From JAGVSR01 sp963742405 (GTDB taxonomy: Bacteria; Pseudomonadota; Alphaproteobacteria; Rhizobiales; Hyphomicrobiaceae): 64,000 nt of DNA. The translations under genes were made by a program, and so were the position numbers. Below, in pieces: positions 19,228 to 27,721 of the stretch. The notes under the pieces were generated by a model. It saw only the letters and a list, made by a program, of their open reading frames with translations. It searched no databases and was not told where the DNA came from. Numbering within the stretch: position 1 is the stretch's first letter; each line of letters starts with the position of its first letter. Location: positions 82,953-146,952 of the forward strand of contig CAVUMB010000008.1 of the NCBI GenBank assembly GCA_963742405.1, written 5' to 3'.

Positions 19228-21180
19228 CTAGCCGCGGGGTGGGCGGCGCCGTTCACTGAACCAAGCTCTATAATCGCCGGCCATTCGCGCGCGCTGCGTT
19301 TCCGGTGCGCGGCGCTGACATGTTGCTATCTCGGAACTCCCCGCTGGCGCTCCCCAGCGCGCTTCAACACAATCATTGATGTTGTAGGCCAGTTCCAGGT
19401 CCGCCGAGCGGGCAACGATATCGGCCAACGTAAGGGACCATTCCGAGGCATCACTGCGCGTGTAGGTGAATTTCCGCGCCGACAATTCGCTGGCCAGCCG
19501 GCTGTCGAGTTCGGCCTTCACATCGGCCGGAGACTTGCCAGCCGGCATGGCATAGCGCTCTGGCCGGCGCGCCACGCGAGCTGGAAAACCGCGGACCACA
19601 TCAATGGCAATCAAGAGCCGCAGATCGCGCGAGGGTGTTGCGAAATCCTCCCACGCACCGGTCGTTTCGAAAATCGAAGGGCCGTCGGGCATGGCGACTT
19701 CGCCACCGCCTTTCGCGTGATACTTGCGCCCGTTCTCGACCGACGTGACACGGGCATTCACCTGCTCTTCGAGGGCTGTGATCACTTCCAGCAGCGCGCG
19801 CTGCGGATCGAGCGGCGCCGGGGACATCACGTCGTCCATGCGATCATAGAATTCCTCGACGTCGAGTTTGGTCTGCTCGATAGAAAAGTCGCCGTAGTCC
19901 TGGTCTTTGGCGATCTCGGCATTCGTCAGGAGCCTTAACCCCGACTTTGACCGGACGATCGGACGAAAACGCTTGAAGCCGAGACTGCCGATAGTCGGGC
20001 TTTGTGCGAAGAGGAAGTTGCCGCGCCAAAAACGCTTGCGCGCAACGGTTCCATCCGGCTGGCCGTCAACAGCGAGGATCACACCCGCTGCGTCGGGTGT
20101 CTGCGGCACCCGGCGTACAATCACGAGAATGTGGCCGTATGGGTCGTGATAGACAGCGCCCGGGCGGAGGGCTGCTTGGGTGAGCGGGATCGAATAGTAA
20201 TCGGTGCGATCGGCGGACGCCGGAGGTCGGCCGGAACCAGAATGAACCGCGTTGGCGACCGTGTCAGAGATGTACGTGCCGAAAGTCTGGACGGGACCCT
20301 GTGGTTTCGGCTTTGCAGGCGTGGCAACGGGCTTGGTGTCGAAAAAGCCGCCGAACAATCCGGGTTCGCTTGCCGCCACCGGCTCATTTGGCGGTGGCTC
20401 CATGTTTTCGATGTTCCACCACGCGACGCAGGCGGGCGGCTTGCCTTGCCCGCCGCGCGAGCATTTGGAATAGCCGAACGGGAGGCCCAGCTTGAACGAG
20501 AAGTAGCCCCGCAGAAAATACGGCAGGTCGGCGCAATCGGGTTTGATGACGAGGCCCTTCTCGTCTTCCCGCAGTCCTAGATGATTGAACAGCAAGTTTC
20601 GCGTCGGATCGCGCAAGACTTCGTGCAGCGCGGGCCACGAAGGGGAGGCATCGAGCGGCGCATCGAACAGCGCTTCGATCCACGCGGAGTAGAGGTTCTC
20701 CGTGTCGCGATTCCAGGCTGCGCGGATCGGCCAGACGCTCTTTGCCGATTGTCCTGGTCCGCCGGAGGCCGCGCGCTTCACGGTGACCGGTGTCGTCATC
20801 ACCGTGCAGCCGGCGCGCGGTTCAGCCAGCTTCAGCTTGGCTTGCCACGCTCCGGGCGCCGGTTCGGGGATTTCGGCGAGCCAAAAATATGGCGGACCGC
20901 CCCGACGGGCCGGCGCGCGCGCGGCAATGGCGCCATCGGGGGAGTGAAGCGCCAACTCGGCGTCGAATGCCTCTTCGGCCACGGCCACAACGCGCAGTGG
21001 AGCGCCCTTCCATGGCGACGACGGCGTCGCCAGCACGGTCACACCGGTCAGTTGAGAACATTCTCCGGCAGCCGTTGCAGCCGGTCCGGTCTTTTGCTCA
21101 GCGGCGGAAACCGGCGCGACGGCGCACGCCGCGGCGATGACCGCTGCAAAACCGCACCAGACGTTTGCCGCCCTAGCCAT
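19228..21180 (-). CDS. Large exported protein with a possible papain-like (NlpC/P60-like) region
   Basis: About 650 residues from ATG at 21180, with a signal peptide ending APVSAAE. No family is certain. An N-terminal beta domain (about 45-130) precedes a region with PDCADLPYFLRGYFSFKLGL (near 220) and, about 110 residues later, GAVYHDPYGHILVIV. A Cys after an acidic turn at a helix start, and a His at the start of a strand, resemble NlpC/P60 or CHAP-type amidases. The rest is Pro-rich linkers and a helical C-terminus with another Cys pair (NINDCVEARW, IATCQRR). A cell-wall role is an inference from the motif only. Confidence 0.6.
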   Translation of the reverse strand: MARAANVWCGFAAVIAAACAVAPVSAAEQKTGPAATAAGECSQLTGVTVLATPSSPWKGAPLRVVAVAEEAFDAELALHSPDGAIAARAPARRGGPPYFWLAEIPEPAPGAWQAKLKLAEPRAGCTVMTTPVTVKRAASGGPGQSAKSVWPIRAAWNRDTENLYSAWIEALFDAPLDASPSWPALHEVLRDPTRNLLFNHLGLREDEKGLVIKPDCADLPYFLRGYFSFKLGLPFGYSKCSRGGQGKPPACVAWWNIENMEPPPNEPVAASEPGLFGGFFDTKPVATPAKPKPQGPVQTFGTYISDTVANAVHSGSGRPPASADRTDYYSIPLTQAALRPGAVYHDPYGHILVIVRRVPQTPDAAGVILAVDGQPDGTVARKRFWRGNFLFAQSPTIGSLGFKRFRPIVRSKSGLRLLTNAEIAKDQDYGDFSIEQTKLDVEEFYDRMDDVMSPAPLDPQRALLEVITALEEQVNARVTSVENGRKYHAKGGGEVAMPDGPSIFETTGAWEDFATPSRDLRLLIAIDVVRGFPARVARRPERYAMPAGKSPADVKAELDSRLASELSARKFTYTRSDASEWSLTLADIVARSADLELAYNINDCVEARWGAPAGSSEIATCQRRAPETQRARMAGDYRAWFSERRRPPRG

Positions 21181-21440
21181 ACGCTTTTCGATCCGGCCGT
21201 CTCCCCACAATTCGCCTTGCAGTGAACCTCAAATGCCGCGAGAGCGCCAGACGCTACGCAGCTTGGCCGTGCGACCTCAGCTCATTGCCCCCAATACGGT
21301 CGCCAAACGGCCTAATTCAGGCGGTTAGTGCCGACGGCTGACACTTCATCTTTGCGTGCCGCCCTCGGTCGATGTGCTCGCCAAGCCGCTGTGCAGCGGC
21401 TAGAATTGACGTTCAATGAGGTCTTCCCGGTCGCTGCCTT

Positions 21441-22556
21441 ATGATCAAAGCCCATAAAGTCGTTGTCGCGGCCATCGCCGGCATGGCCCTGTTCTCGGCC
21501 AGCCAAGGCTCGGCCGAGCCGACGGCTGCGAAGGCGCCGAAGGATTTTGCACCGGCAGCCGACGAGATCGCCGATATCTTCAGCAAGCTCGGCGACCAGA
21601 TTTATGAGCACTGCATTTTTGAATTGTCGGACGAGCAGATCGCGGTGCAGCAGGCGCTGATCGCGGCTTACATTCAAGAGGGTGCGGATGGGGCCGCCGC
21701 GCGCAGACTGGCCGCCGCGCAGATCCAACCACCGAAGTTGTCACCGGAATGCGAGCGGCTCAGGGCTTCGCCGCTGACCCTCCCTCCGGCACCGGCCGTC
21801 AAGCCGACCATCGTTGCGAAGCCGCAGGTTGATGCGGCGGCGAAACCGGCTCCCTCACAGCCGGCGCCCGTGATCAGCCTTGCGGGCAAGACAGCGCCGC
21901 CGCAATGGGACTGCGCCGACGGCGTCGATTATGTGACAGTGCATATCAACGGCTTTGCGCGAAAGCTGACCGGCGGCGAAATCTGCAATCCTTATGACGA
22001 TGTCGTGCACGAGTTGCCGGCATCAGCCCAGAAGATCAGGCTCGGCTACACCATCAAGACCGGACGCCTGTTTGCCATCGCGGACGCTGCGGACGTGAAC
22101 GGCCGCACCATCACATGGGGATTGTCGGGTCGAGACGTTTGCCGCAACAATCCAGATCCCGATTGCTTCGCCGCACGGGCGGTCGGGCCGCTACCGCCTG
22201 GTGAATACACCTTCGCCGACGATCCGGAGCATCGTGTCAGCTGGGGGCCGAAAACCAAACGCAGCGTCGCCGGCATCTACCTGCGCAAGCTGTGGAGCAA
22301 GGAACGTTTCACACCCAAGCACACGAAGGCGATCCTGGCGCGGGGCAACATCGCCATTCACGTTCGGCTCAAGGGCGAAATGTCGGAAGCCTGCATCGGT
22401 CTGGAACCCAAGGGGTGGACCTATGTTGCGAGCCTGATCAAGGAAGGCCGCGCCACCGGGATCAATGTTTATATCGATGAGCCCCACCCGCAGATCGCGG
22501 AAGCCCCTCCGGTCATCGTCGCTTCGACGTTCTCGCTGACGTCGCTGTTTAAGTGA
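21441..22556 (+). CDS. Exported protein with DUF2778/Tlde1-like (L,D-transpeptidase-type) domain
   Basis: A 371-residue protein with a signal peptide (VVVAAIAGMALFSASQGSAE). The N-terminal 90 residues are helical, then comes a Pro/Ala linker. The last 180 residues contain GPLPPGEYTF, the type of entry strand seen in DUF2778/Tlde1 domains. They also contain IAIHVRLKGEMSEACIGLEP, which matches the His...Ser-x-x-Cys catalytic layout of YkuD-like L,D-transpeptidases. It could cut or exchange peptidoglycan peptides in the periplasm. The paired Cys in the domain might form a disulfide instead. The domain assignment is by motif only. Confidence 0.6.
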   Translation: MIKAHKVVVAAIAGMALFSASQGSAEPTAAKAPKDFAPAADEIADIFSKLGDQIYEHCIFELSDEQIAVQQALIAAYIQEGADGAAARRLAAAQIQPPKLSPECERLRASPLTLPPAPAVKPTIVAKPQVDAAAKPAPSQPAPVISLAGKTAPPQWDCADGVDYVTVHINGFARKLTGGEICNPYDDVVHELPASAQKIRLGYTIKTGRLFAIADAADVNGRTITWGLSGRDVCRNNPDPDCFAARAVGPLPPGEYTFADDPEHRVSWGPKTKRSVAGIYLRKLWSKERFTPKHTKAILARGNIAIHVRLKGEMSEACIGLEPKGWTYVASLIKEGRATGINVYIDEPHPQIAEAPPVIVASTFSLTSLFK

Positions 22557-22915
22557 AGCTGGCTGTGCTGCCAGTCTGGCGCGAACGGTTCTCATTAACA
22601 GGGTATTTTCGCGAGTTTGGGGCTCAAAAATAGCCATTGCGGGCGCTTTTCCGTCGATTATTCCGTACGTTACGCGCAAATATGTCGGCGGAAATAACAG
22701 GGAATTTTGCGGAGGCATCAGGGTCTATCGCGGCCGTTACAGAGATTTCGCCGGCCAATAACAGGAGCAGGCGTGCTCGGCACCTGGTCTTCAGCCAATG
22801 CGCTGGCCAACTGGGCAACGGAGGCAAAAGGCAACTATCTAATATTATTGTGTTTTTTGACTTTTTGGCCTTGTTTATCAACGTCAGCCGGCCTATTTAG
22901 AACATACCTGGAATG
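22557..22915 (+). repeat. AT-richer intergenic stretch with an AACAGGG(T/A)ATTTT(C)GCG repeat
   Basis: No convincing gene is present. The block AACAGGGTATTTTCGCG at 22597-22613 recurs as AACAGGGAATTTTGCG at 22696-22711, and a shorter AACAGGA with the same TAA context lies at 22760-22766. The spacing is about 99 and 64 bp. GC content drops around 22830-22900 relative to both flanks. It marks the left edge of a decayed phage-like island, and similar NREF-encoding repeats are, from memory, seen near recombinase genes in rhizobia. Confidence 0.4.
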
Positions 22916-22944
22916 AGACGCAGGAGGGACCGGCTGGCGCCCAT

Positions 22945-23107
22945 GTGGGAGGCCGAAGGCCCGCGTGATGCGATATCCTGCGAGGTAGTTTCGAAAGTGA
23001 GGGCGTGACGCCCGATGGGTTCGAAGTTGGCGCTGTGCGCAGGCTTCGAAGGTTCATCGAGGAGTCGCGCCGTTTTGCATGCGGGCTCCCAGTCAAAGGA
23101 GCTGAGC
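22945..23107 (+). promoter_or_regulatory. Candidate structured leader upstream of the ParB-methyltransferase gene
   Basis: Three perfect hairpins are packed into 100 bases: GGCC-GAA-GGCC at 22951-22961, GGGCG-TGA-CGCCC at 23001-23013, and TTCGAAG...CTTCGAA at 23020-23050 enclosing GCGC-TGT-GCGC at 23030-23040. The methyltransferase Shine-Dalgarno (AAAGGAG, 23095-23101) follows 45 bases later. A cis-acting RNA or small RNA is possible. An open frame on the minus strand (22893-23096) lacks protein-like composition. No known RNA family is recognised. Confidence 0.4.
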
Positions 23108-24442
23108 ATGGCTGACCTTCAAATCATCCCGAAACCGACGACAGCGCTGCGGCCCTACAGTCGCAACGCCCGGACGCACAGTCCAAAACAGATCGCCCAG
23201 ATCGCCACGAGCATTCGATCGTTCGGCTTCAACAATCCCGTCCTCGTCGACCAAGCTAATGTAATCATCGCAGGCCATGGCCGTGTCGAGGCTGCGAGAT
23301 TGCTTGGCCTCGAGACCGTTCCGACCATCCAGCTTGAACATCTCTGTGAAGCTCAGAAGCGCGCCTACATTCTTGCCGATAACAGGCTTGCCGAAAAGGC
23401 CGGATGGGATCGCGAGATCCTGGCGATCGAGCTTCAGAACTTGATGTCGTTCGAACTCGACTTTGAGATTTCGGCGACCGGCTTCGAGTTGCCCGAGATT
23501 GATGTGCTCATCGAGGAACTCGAACAGAAGCCACTTAAAGCCGATCCGCTGGACGAGGTGCCGGTCGTGACAGGCCCGGCAGTGACCAAGCCGGGCGACG
23601 TCTGGCAAATCGGGCCGCATCGTCTGATCTGCGGTGATGCGACGAAGCCGGAAACTTACGCGCAAGTTCTTGAAGGCGAGATCGCGCAAATGGTCTTTAC
23701 CGACCCGCCCTACAACGTGCGCATCGAGGGCCACGTCAGCGGTCTCGGGAAAGCCAAACATCGCGAGTTCGCGATGGCCTCCGGCGAAATGACCCAAGTC
23801 GAGTTTACGATCTTTCTGAGCGAGGTTTTCGACAACCTGGTCACGTCCTCGGCCGATGGCGCGATCCACTACATCTGCATGGACTGGCGGCATGTCGGCG
23901 AGGTTTTGGCGGCGGCGCGCGGTCGCTATGCCGATTTCAAAAACCTTTGCGTCTGGTCGAAGACGAATGGCGGTATGGGGAGCCTGTATCGATCCCAGCA
24001 CGAGCTTGTGTTCGTGTTCAAGGTCGGTACCGGCCCGCATGTTAACAACGTTGAGCTGGGCAAGTACGGTCGCTACCGCACCAACGTCTGGGAATACGCC
24101 GGCGCCAACGCGTTCAGTGCGACCCGTGACGCAGATCTTGCTGCGCATCCGACAGTCAAACCGGTTGCACTCGTTGCCGATGCCATCCTCGATTGCTCGC
24201 ACCGGAAAGACATCGTTCTCGACGCCTTCGCCGGCTCGGGCACGACGCTTGTCGCGGCCCACAAGACCGGGCGGCGCGGTTTCGGGATCGAGCTCGACCC
24301 ACTCTACTGCGACACGATCTTGAAACGCCTTGCCAAGGTCGTGAAGCTCGAGCCAGTTCTGGTCGAGACCGGGCAGACCTTCGGCGAGATCGTCATCCAG
24401 CGCGCACTGACCTCGACAGCAGCCGGGGAGACCGTGGCATGA
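23108..24442 (+). CDS. ParB-domain plus N4/N6 DNA methyltransferase (phage type)
   Basis: A 444-residue protein from ATG at 23108 with AAAGGAG upstream. The N-terminal ParB/Srx-like domain (about 5-110) has RPYSRNARTHSPKQIAQIA and NVIIAGHGRVEAARLLGLE. The methyltransferase domain has the catalytic motif IV TDPPYN near residue 200 and the AdoMet motif VLDAFAGSGTTLVAAHKTGR near 380, in the order typical of beta-class enzymes. Such genes occur in alphaproteobacterial prophages and near packaging genes. There is no restriction endonuclease partner, so an orphan modification or anti-restriction role is likely. It overlaps the next gene by ATGA. Confidence 0.9.
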   Translation: MADLQIIPKPTTALRPYSRNARTHSPKQIAQIATSIRSFGFNNPVLVDQANVIIAGHGRVEAARLLGLETVPTIQLEHLCEAQKRAYILADNRLAEKAGWDREILAIELQNLMSFELDFEISATGFELPEIDVLIEELEQKPLKADPLDEVPVVTGPAVTKPGDVWQIGPHRLICGDATKPETYAQVLEGEIAQMVFTDPPYNVRIEGHVSGLGKAKHREFAMASGEMTQVEFTIFLSEVFDNLVTSSADGAIHYICMDWRHVGEVLAAARGRYADFKNLCVWSKTNGGMGSLYRSQHELVFVFKVGTGPHVNNVELGKYGRYRTNVWEYAGANAFSATRDADLAAHPTVKPVALVADAILDCSHRKDIVLDAFAGSGTTLVAAHKTGRRGFGIELDPLYCDTILKRLAKVVKLEPVLVETGQTFGEIVIQRALTSTAAGETVA

Positions 24443-24900
24443 GCAAGGACCAAGATTCGAAGGCTTCGCAAGACGGCTCCTGCGGCGATAGCAGATCCCC
24501 CTCTTCGAAAAGGAAGGCGACTGGCCAGATTGACCTCGATCACGCGCTCCATGCCCCGGTCAGGGTCAACCAGGACGGTAGAGTTCGCGCTCTCGACCCC
24601 TACGAAGCGATGCTGCGCCAGCACGTTCGAAAGGCGCTCGCCCGCAGGTCTGTCCCCTCGATGAAATTTATCTTGGCCGAAGCCGAAAGGCACAAGCTTA
24701 TCGCGCCCCTTCAAGCTCCGCTGAAAGGCGGCGTTTTCACCGTTCCGAAAAACCTGCCTAAGGACATCGAGCGCGCGATCTGGGACGACGACGGCTACCT
24801 GGAGACCGGGACGATTTCCATCACGCGGATCGTTCTCCTTCTGGCCAAGGTACACACATTTGATCGGATAAGGAGGTGCTTCAATGGCCATCGAGACTGA
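24439..24900 (+). CDS. Hypothetical protein of phage-packaging-like module
   Basis: A 153-residue protein whose ATG overlaps the methyltransferase stop (ATGA), showing translational coupling. It starts with a Ser/Lys-rich tail and then a helical core (DPYEAMLRQHVRKALARRSV, FILAEAERHKLI) like the helical half of DUF5681 proteins. The C-terminal 40 residues (NLPKDIERAIWDDDGYLE) are acidic. In related islands such a gene sits beside DUF5681 and terminase genes. A direct function cannot be assigned. Confidence 0.7.
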   Translation: MSKDQDSKASQDGSCGDSRSPSSKRKATGQIDLDHALHAPVRVNQDGRVRALDPYEAMLRQHVRKALARRSVPSMKFILAEAERHKLIAPLQAPLKGGVFTVPKNLPKDIERAIWDDDGYLETGTISITRIVLLLAKVHTFDRIRRCFNGHRD

Positions 24901-25309
24901 TCCGAAGCCGGATCCCGCTGCGGCGGTCGGCTATCGACGGCCACCGACTTCCACACAGTTCAAGAAAGGGCAGTCGGGTAATCCGCGCGGCCGTCCACCA
25001 AAAGCAAAGGGTGCGCGCGCGATCGCCGAGCGCGTGCTCTCAGAGCCGCAGCGCCTTGCCGGCCAGCCACGCGGCGCGCGCGTCGTCTTTGCGGTCCTGG
25101 AGTTGGTGGTCATGACCGTGAAGCAAATGGCCGCCAGCGGCCACGCGCAAGCGACAGCGCTTTATTCCAAGTTCGCACAGCGTCACAGCCGTCAGCAATC
25201 CGAACCGGTAAAGTTCGGCTTTCTGATCGTCCCGGAGACGCTGACGGATGAGGAGTGGGATGCAATCTACAAGCCGAAGGATGGACCGCCGCCCGATGAC
25301 TCGGATTAG
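24884..25309 (+). CDS. DUF5681-domain protein
   Basis: A 141-residue protein from ATG at 24884 with an excellent AAGGAGG at 24870, inside the end of the previous gene. The N-terminal signature STQFKKGQSGNPRGRPPKAK is the DUF5681 hallmark. These proteins lie next to phage terminase genes and are suspected packaging or DNA-binding components. The second half is helical with an acidic tail. No terminase follows here; a broken methyltransferase copy does. Confidence 0.85.
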   Translation: MAIETDPKPDPAAAVGYRRPPTSTQFKKGQSGNPRGRPPKAKGARAIAERVLSEPQRLAGQPRGARVVFAVLELVVMTVKQMAASGHAQATALYSKFAQRHSRQQSEPVKFGFLIVPETLTDEEWDAIYKPKDGPPPDDSD

Positions 25310-25643
25310 CAGTCCAATTGATTGGTGAGGCATACAAACATCAGTGACTTACTAGAAGTTCTCTAGGCCTTCATCATGTCCCATAGCGCGACAATTGAGG
25401 TCTGCGCGTTCATGGGCTCTCGTCTGTGGCCACCACGCCTCCGATGCCTCAATTGGGGCGAGCGTAATACGCAGCATTATGCAAACCCGTCGACTGCCTG
25501 CTGGACTACGCCAGCCTCGCTCAAAACATTGGCGATAGTAATCAACATCGTGGCGCAGGCTTGTAGGCCATCTCCGCGATCGCTTTGGTCGCATCGCCGC
25601 GAGCACGATACCTGCCAAGCACAACGCCTTTCTCATCGTCCGA
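25310..25643. other. Junction region without a clear gene
   Basis: About 330 bp between the DUF5681 stop and the first recognisable methyltransferase residues. A minus-strand frame (25352-25699) includes a short hydrophobic start (MRKALCLAGIVLAA) but overlaps the pseudogene and has no family signal. The segment probably replaced the missing N-terminus of the second methyltransferase copy. Confidence 0.4.
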
Positions 25644-26149
25644 TCCCACAGCTTGAAGAACGTCTGCGTCTGGAACAAGACCAACGGCGGAATGGGCACC
25701 TTCTACCGCTCGAAGCACGAGATAGTCTTCGTGTTCAAGGTCGGCACGGCTCCGCATACGAACACCTTCGGGCTCGGCGACGGGGGCCGATACCGCAAAA
25801 ACGTTTGGGACTATGCCGGCGTCAACACGATGAAGAAGGGCCGCATGGACGAACTCGAGATGCACCCGACGGTGAAGCCGGTCGCGCTCGTGGCCGATGC
25901 CCTTCTCGACGTGACGAAGCGCGGCGACTGGTTCTCGACCCTTTCGGCGGCTCCGGAACGACGCTAATCGCGGCAGAGAAGACGGGCCGGTCAGCCCGTC
26001 TCATCGAGTTCGATCCGCTCTACTGCGATGTGATCATCCGGCGCTTCGAGGCCTTCACCGGCAAGCGTGCGAGGCTCACGGAGACCGGGACGACATTCGA
26101 GGACGTGGCAGCGGCCCGAACGCCGCAGACGGCTATCGCAGTCCTTTAA
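25644..26149 (+). pseudogene. C-terminal fragment of a second ParB-type DNA methyltransferase
   Basis: The fragment matches the last third of the intact methyltransferase upstream: LKNVCVWNKTNGGMGTFYRS, HEIVFVFKVGTAPH, HPTVKPVALVADALLDV and, in another frame, VLDPFGGSGTTLIAAEKTGR followed by EFDPLYCDVIIRRFEAF. A frameshift lies near 25935. The ParB domain and catalytic DPPY motif are absent. It is divergent from the first copy at many positions, so this is a second related gene and not a fresh duplication. Confidence 0.85.
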
Positions 26150-26290
26150 AGGCATCCCGAGCAATGGGGGGCTCCTGTTGCACACCTCGATCAAGCTGAC
26201 GATCCTTCACCACAAACGGGGGTTCTTCTCGCGTGGGTCGATGAACGGGCGCATTCTTCGCAACCGTGTCCAGATCTCGTGGAGGCCCTA

Positions 26291-26520
26291 ATGACCCGCA
26301 CTGCGTTGCTCGCGGCTTCGGCTGCTCTCTCCGTTCTTTGCCTCTCCTCCGGCGCCGAGGCCGGTGAGTGTCTGCGTGGCGACCGGGTTTGGACGCCGCT
26401 GTCGACGGCCGTGGAACGGACCGACCGCTTGTTCCAGCTGCGTCGGCGATCGGATGTTCTCCTGGGTTCACACGCGCCCCCGCGTATAACGCAGCGGCGC
26501 TGAGCAATGTCGGTCCGTAG
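26291..26520 (+). pseudogene. Small exported protein, frameshifted remnant
   Basis: From ATG at 26291 there is a good signal peptide (RTALLAASAALSVLCLSSGA, then EAGE). The in-frame end at 26503 is Arg-rich, but a shifted frame gives PAASAIGCSPGFTRAPAYNA and a stop at 26518-26520 with more natural composition. It is therefore probably a broken small secreted protein. Family not recognised. Confidence 0.4.
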
Positions 26521-26640
26521 GTGAGGCGAAGGCCTAGAACTAATAACGGCGGCCCCTCGTGGAACCGCGGCACCGCCATTGCAATTGCCGCAGAATGCGT
26601 TGGCGCTTTCCTAATCCTTTCGCTGGCGTAATCTGAGGCC

Positions 26641-27180
26641 ATGGAACCTCTAGACGGTCTCATAGAAGTCCGCATCGCTCGCATCGAACAACTCTTTAAT
26701 TCGTTCGATCCCTCACCATTCGATGAACGCGACCTCGACGACGATGCGGAAGCTCATATTGCCGATTGGGCGCGCGAATTGCCGAAGGATGCGCCCATCC
26801 GTTTGCTTCTCCACGATGCCCAAGGAAGAAGCACAACGCGCGGAGGAACGGGGACTGGCGGCTGCGCTGACGCATTATTTTGAACTGCGTGCGCAATGGA
26901 TCGAGCGCGATCAGCGCGAACTCTTTCGGCTCGGGTGGCGTTATCTCGCCGTCAGGTTTTGTCGTTCTGACGGCCTGCCTGCTGTTAAGCCAGCTCCTCC
27001 CCGCCTCATAGGAGAAGGGCCGACGACGAAAATCATTCAGGAAGGGCTTGTCATCCTTGGCTGCGGTGGCCAACTGGAAACCCCTCGAAACATTTCTCTA
27101 CGATTGGTGGCCGTTGAAGCGGCGTGCCGAGCCTTTATCGCCGGATCGCGGCGGCAGATGTCGAAATCCGTGCGTCATGA
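26641..27180 (+). pseudogene. Remnant of a conserved helical protein with one TM segment, at least three frameshifts
   Basis: Pieces in three frames read in order as one protein: MEPLDGLIEVRIARIEQLFN and DDDAEAHIADWARELPKD (from 26641), then KEEAQRAEERGLAAALTHYF and RDQRELFRLGWRYLAVRF (about 26820-26960), then GWVANWKPLETFLYDWWPL (about 27060) and finally LYRRIAAADVEIRAS ending at 27178-27180. The chain suggests a 170-180 residue protein with a membrane segment before the FLYDWWP motif. Function unknown. Several separate breaks in 540 bp point to real decay. Confidence 0.65.
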
Positions 27181-27283
27181 AGTCGATTTTGCGACACGCG
27201 CGCGGTCGTATAACTGCACATGCGAGGTTCACCGCTCGCGTGCAATATGACACGGCTATCGCACGTGTTTCAGTGAGGTCTTA

Positions 27284-27622
27284 ATGATGTCGCTGAAGCT
27301 GCTGGCAATGAAGACGTTCGATTGTGGCGACGGAAGCCTTCATAAGTTCAGGCGAGCTCGAGTTTTTTCGGGTGGAAAAGGGCAAGGGTGAGGTCTTGAA
27401 ATGCGACGGTCAACGAACCAAGATCAAGGCCGACGTCGCCTTCATCATACCCGCTGGTGCGCGCCATAACGTCATCAACACGGGCGGCAAGCACCTGAAA
27501 CTGTACACCGCTCTACAGCCCGCCCGCAGCATCACGACGGTTTTGAAAGCGGCAGCGGCGACCAAGTCTGACGGCGAGCGACTTATCATACAGAGCACTT
27601 CGACGGCGACGCCACCGAATAG
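27284..27622 (+). pseudogene. Cupin-like protein remnant, frameshifted
   Basis: The central part (FFRVEKGKGEVLKCDG, IKADVAFIIPAGARHNVINT) is a recognisable small single-domain cupin with PAGARHNV as the metal-site strand. The start (MSLKLLAMKTFD, GSLHKF) and end (HFDGDATE before a stop at 27620-27622) lie in other frames. At least two indels separate the parts. The intact family is about 110-120 residues and is often annotated as a small metal-binding or sugar-binding protein. Confidence 0.6.
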
Positions 27623-27721
27623 CGTCTCGGCGGTAGCAATCTACGTATAATGATTTCTGCAGGGACGCCGCTATTCAGGACAGACGCCCCGGACGTCGAG
27701 TTGCCAAACTTAGTGGCCTAT

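Noticed and set aside
22893..23109. Minus-strand open frames of about 70 codons over the methyltransferase leader
   Set aside because: Composition is Ser/Pro/Arg-rich, there is no ribosome site and the frames follow the hairpins on the other strand; a structured leader explains the open frames better.
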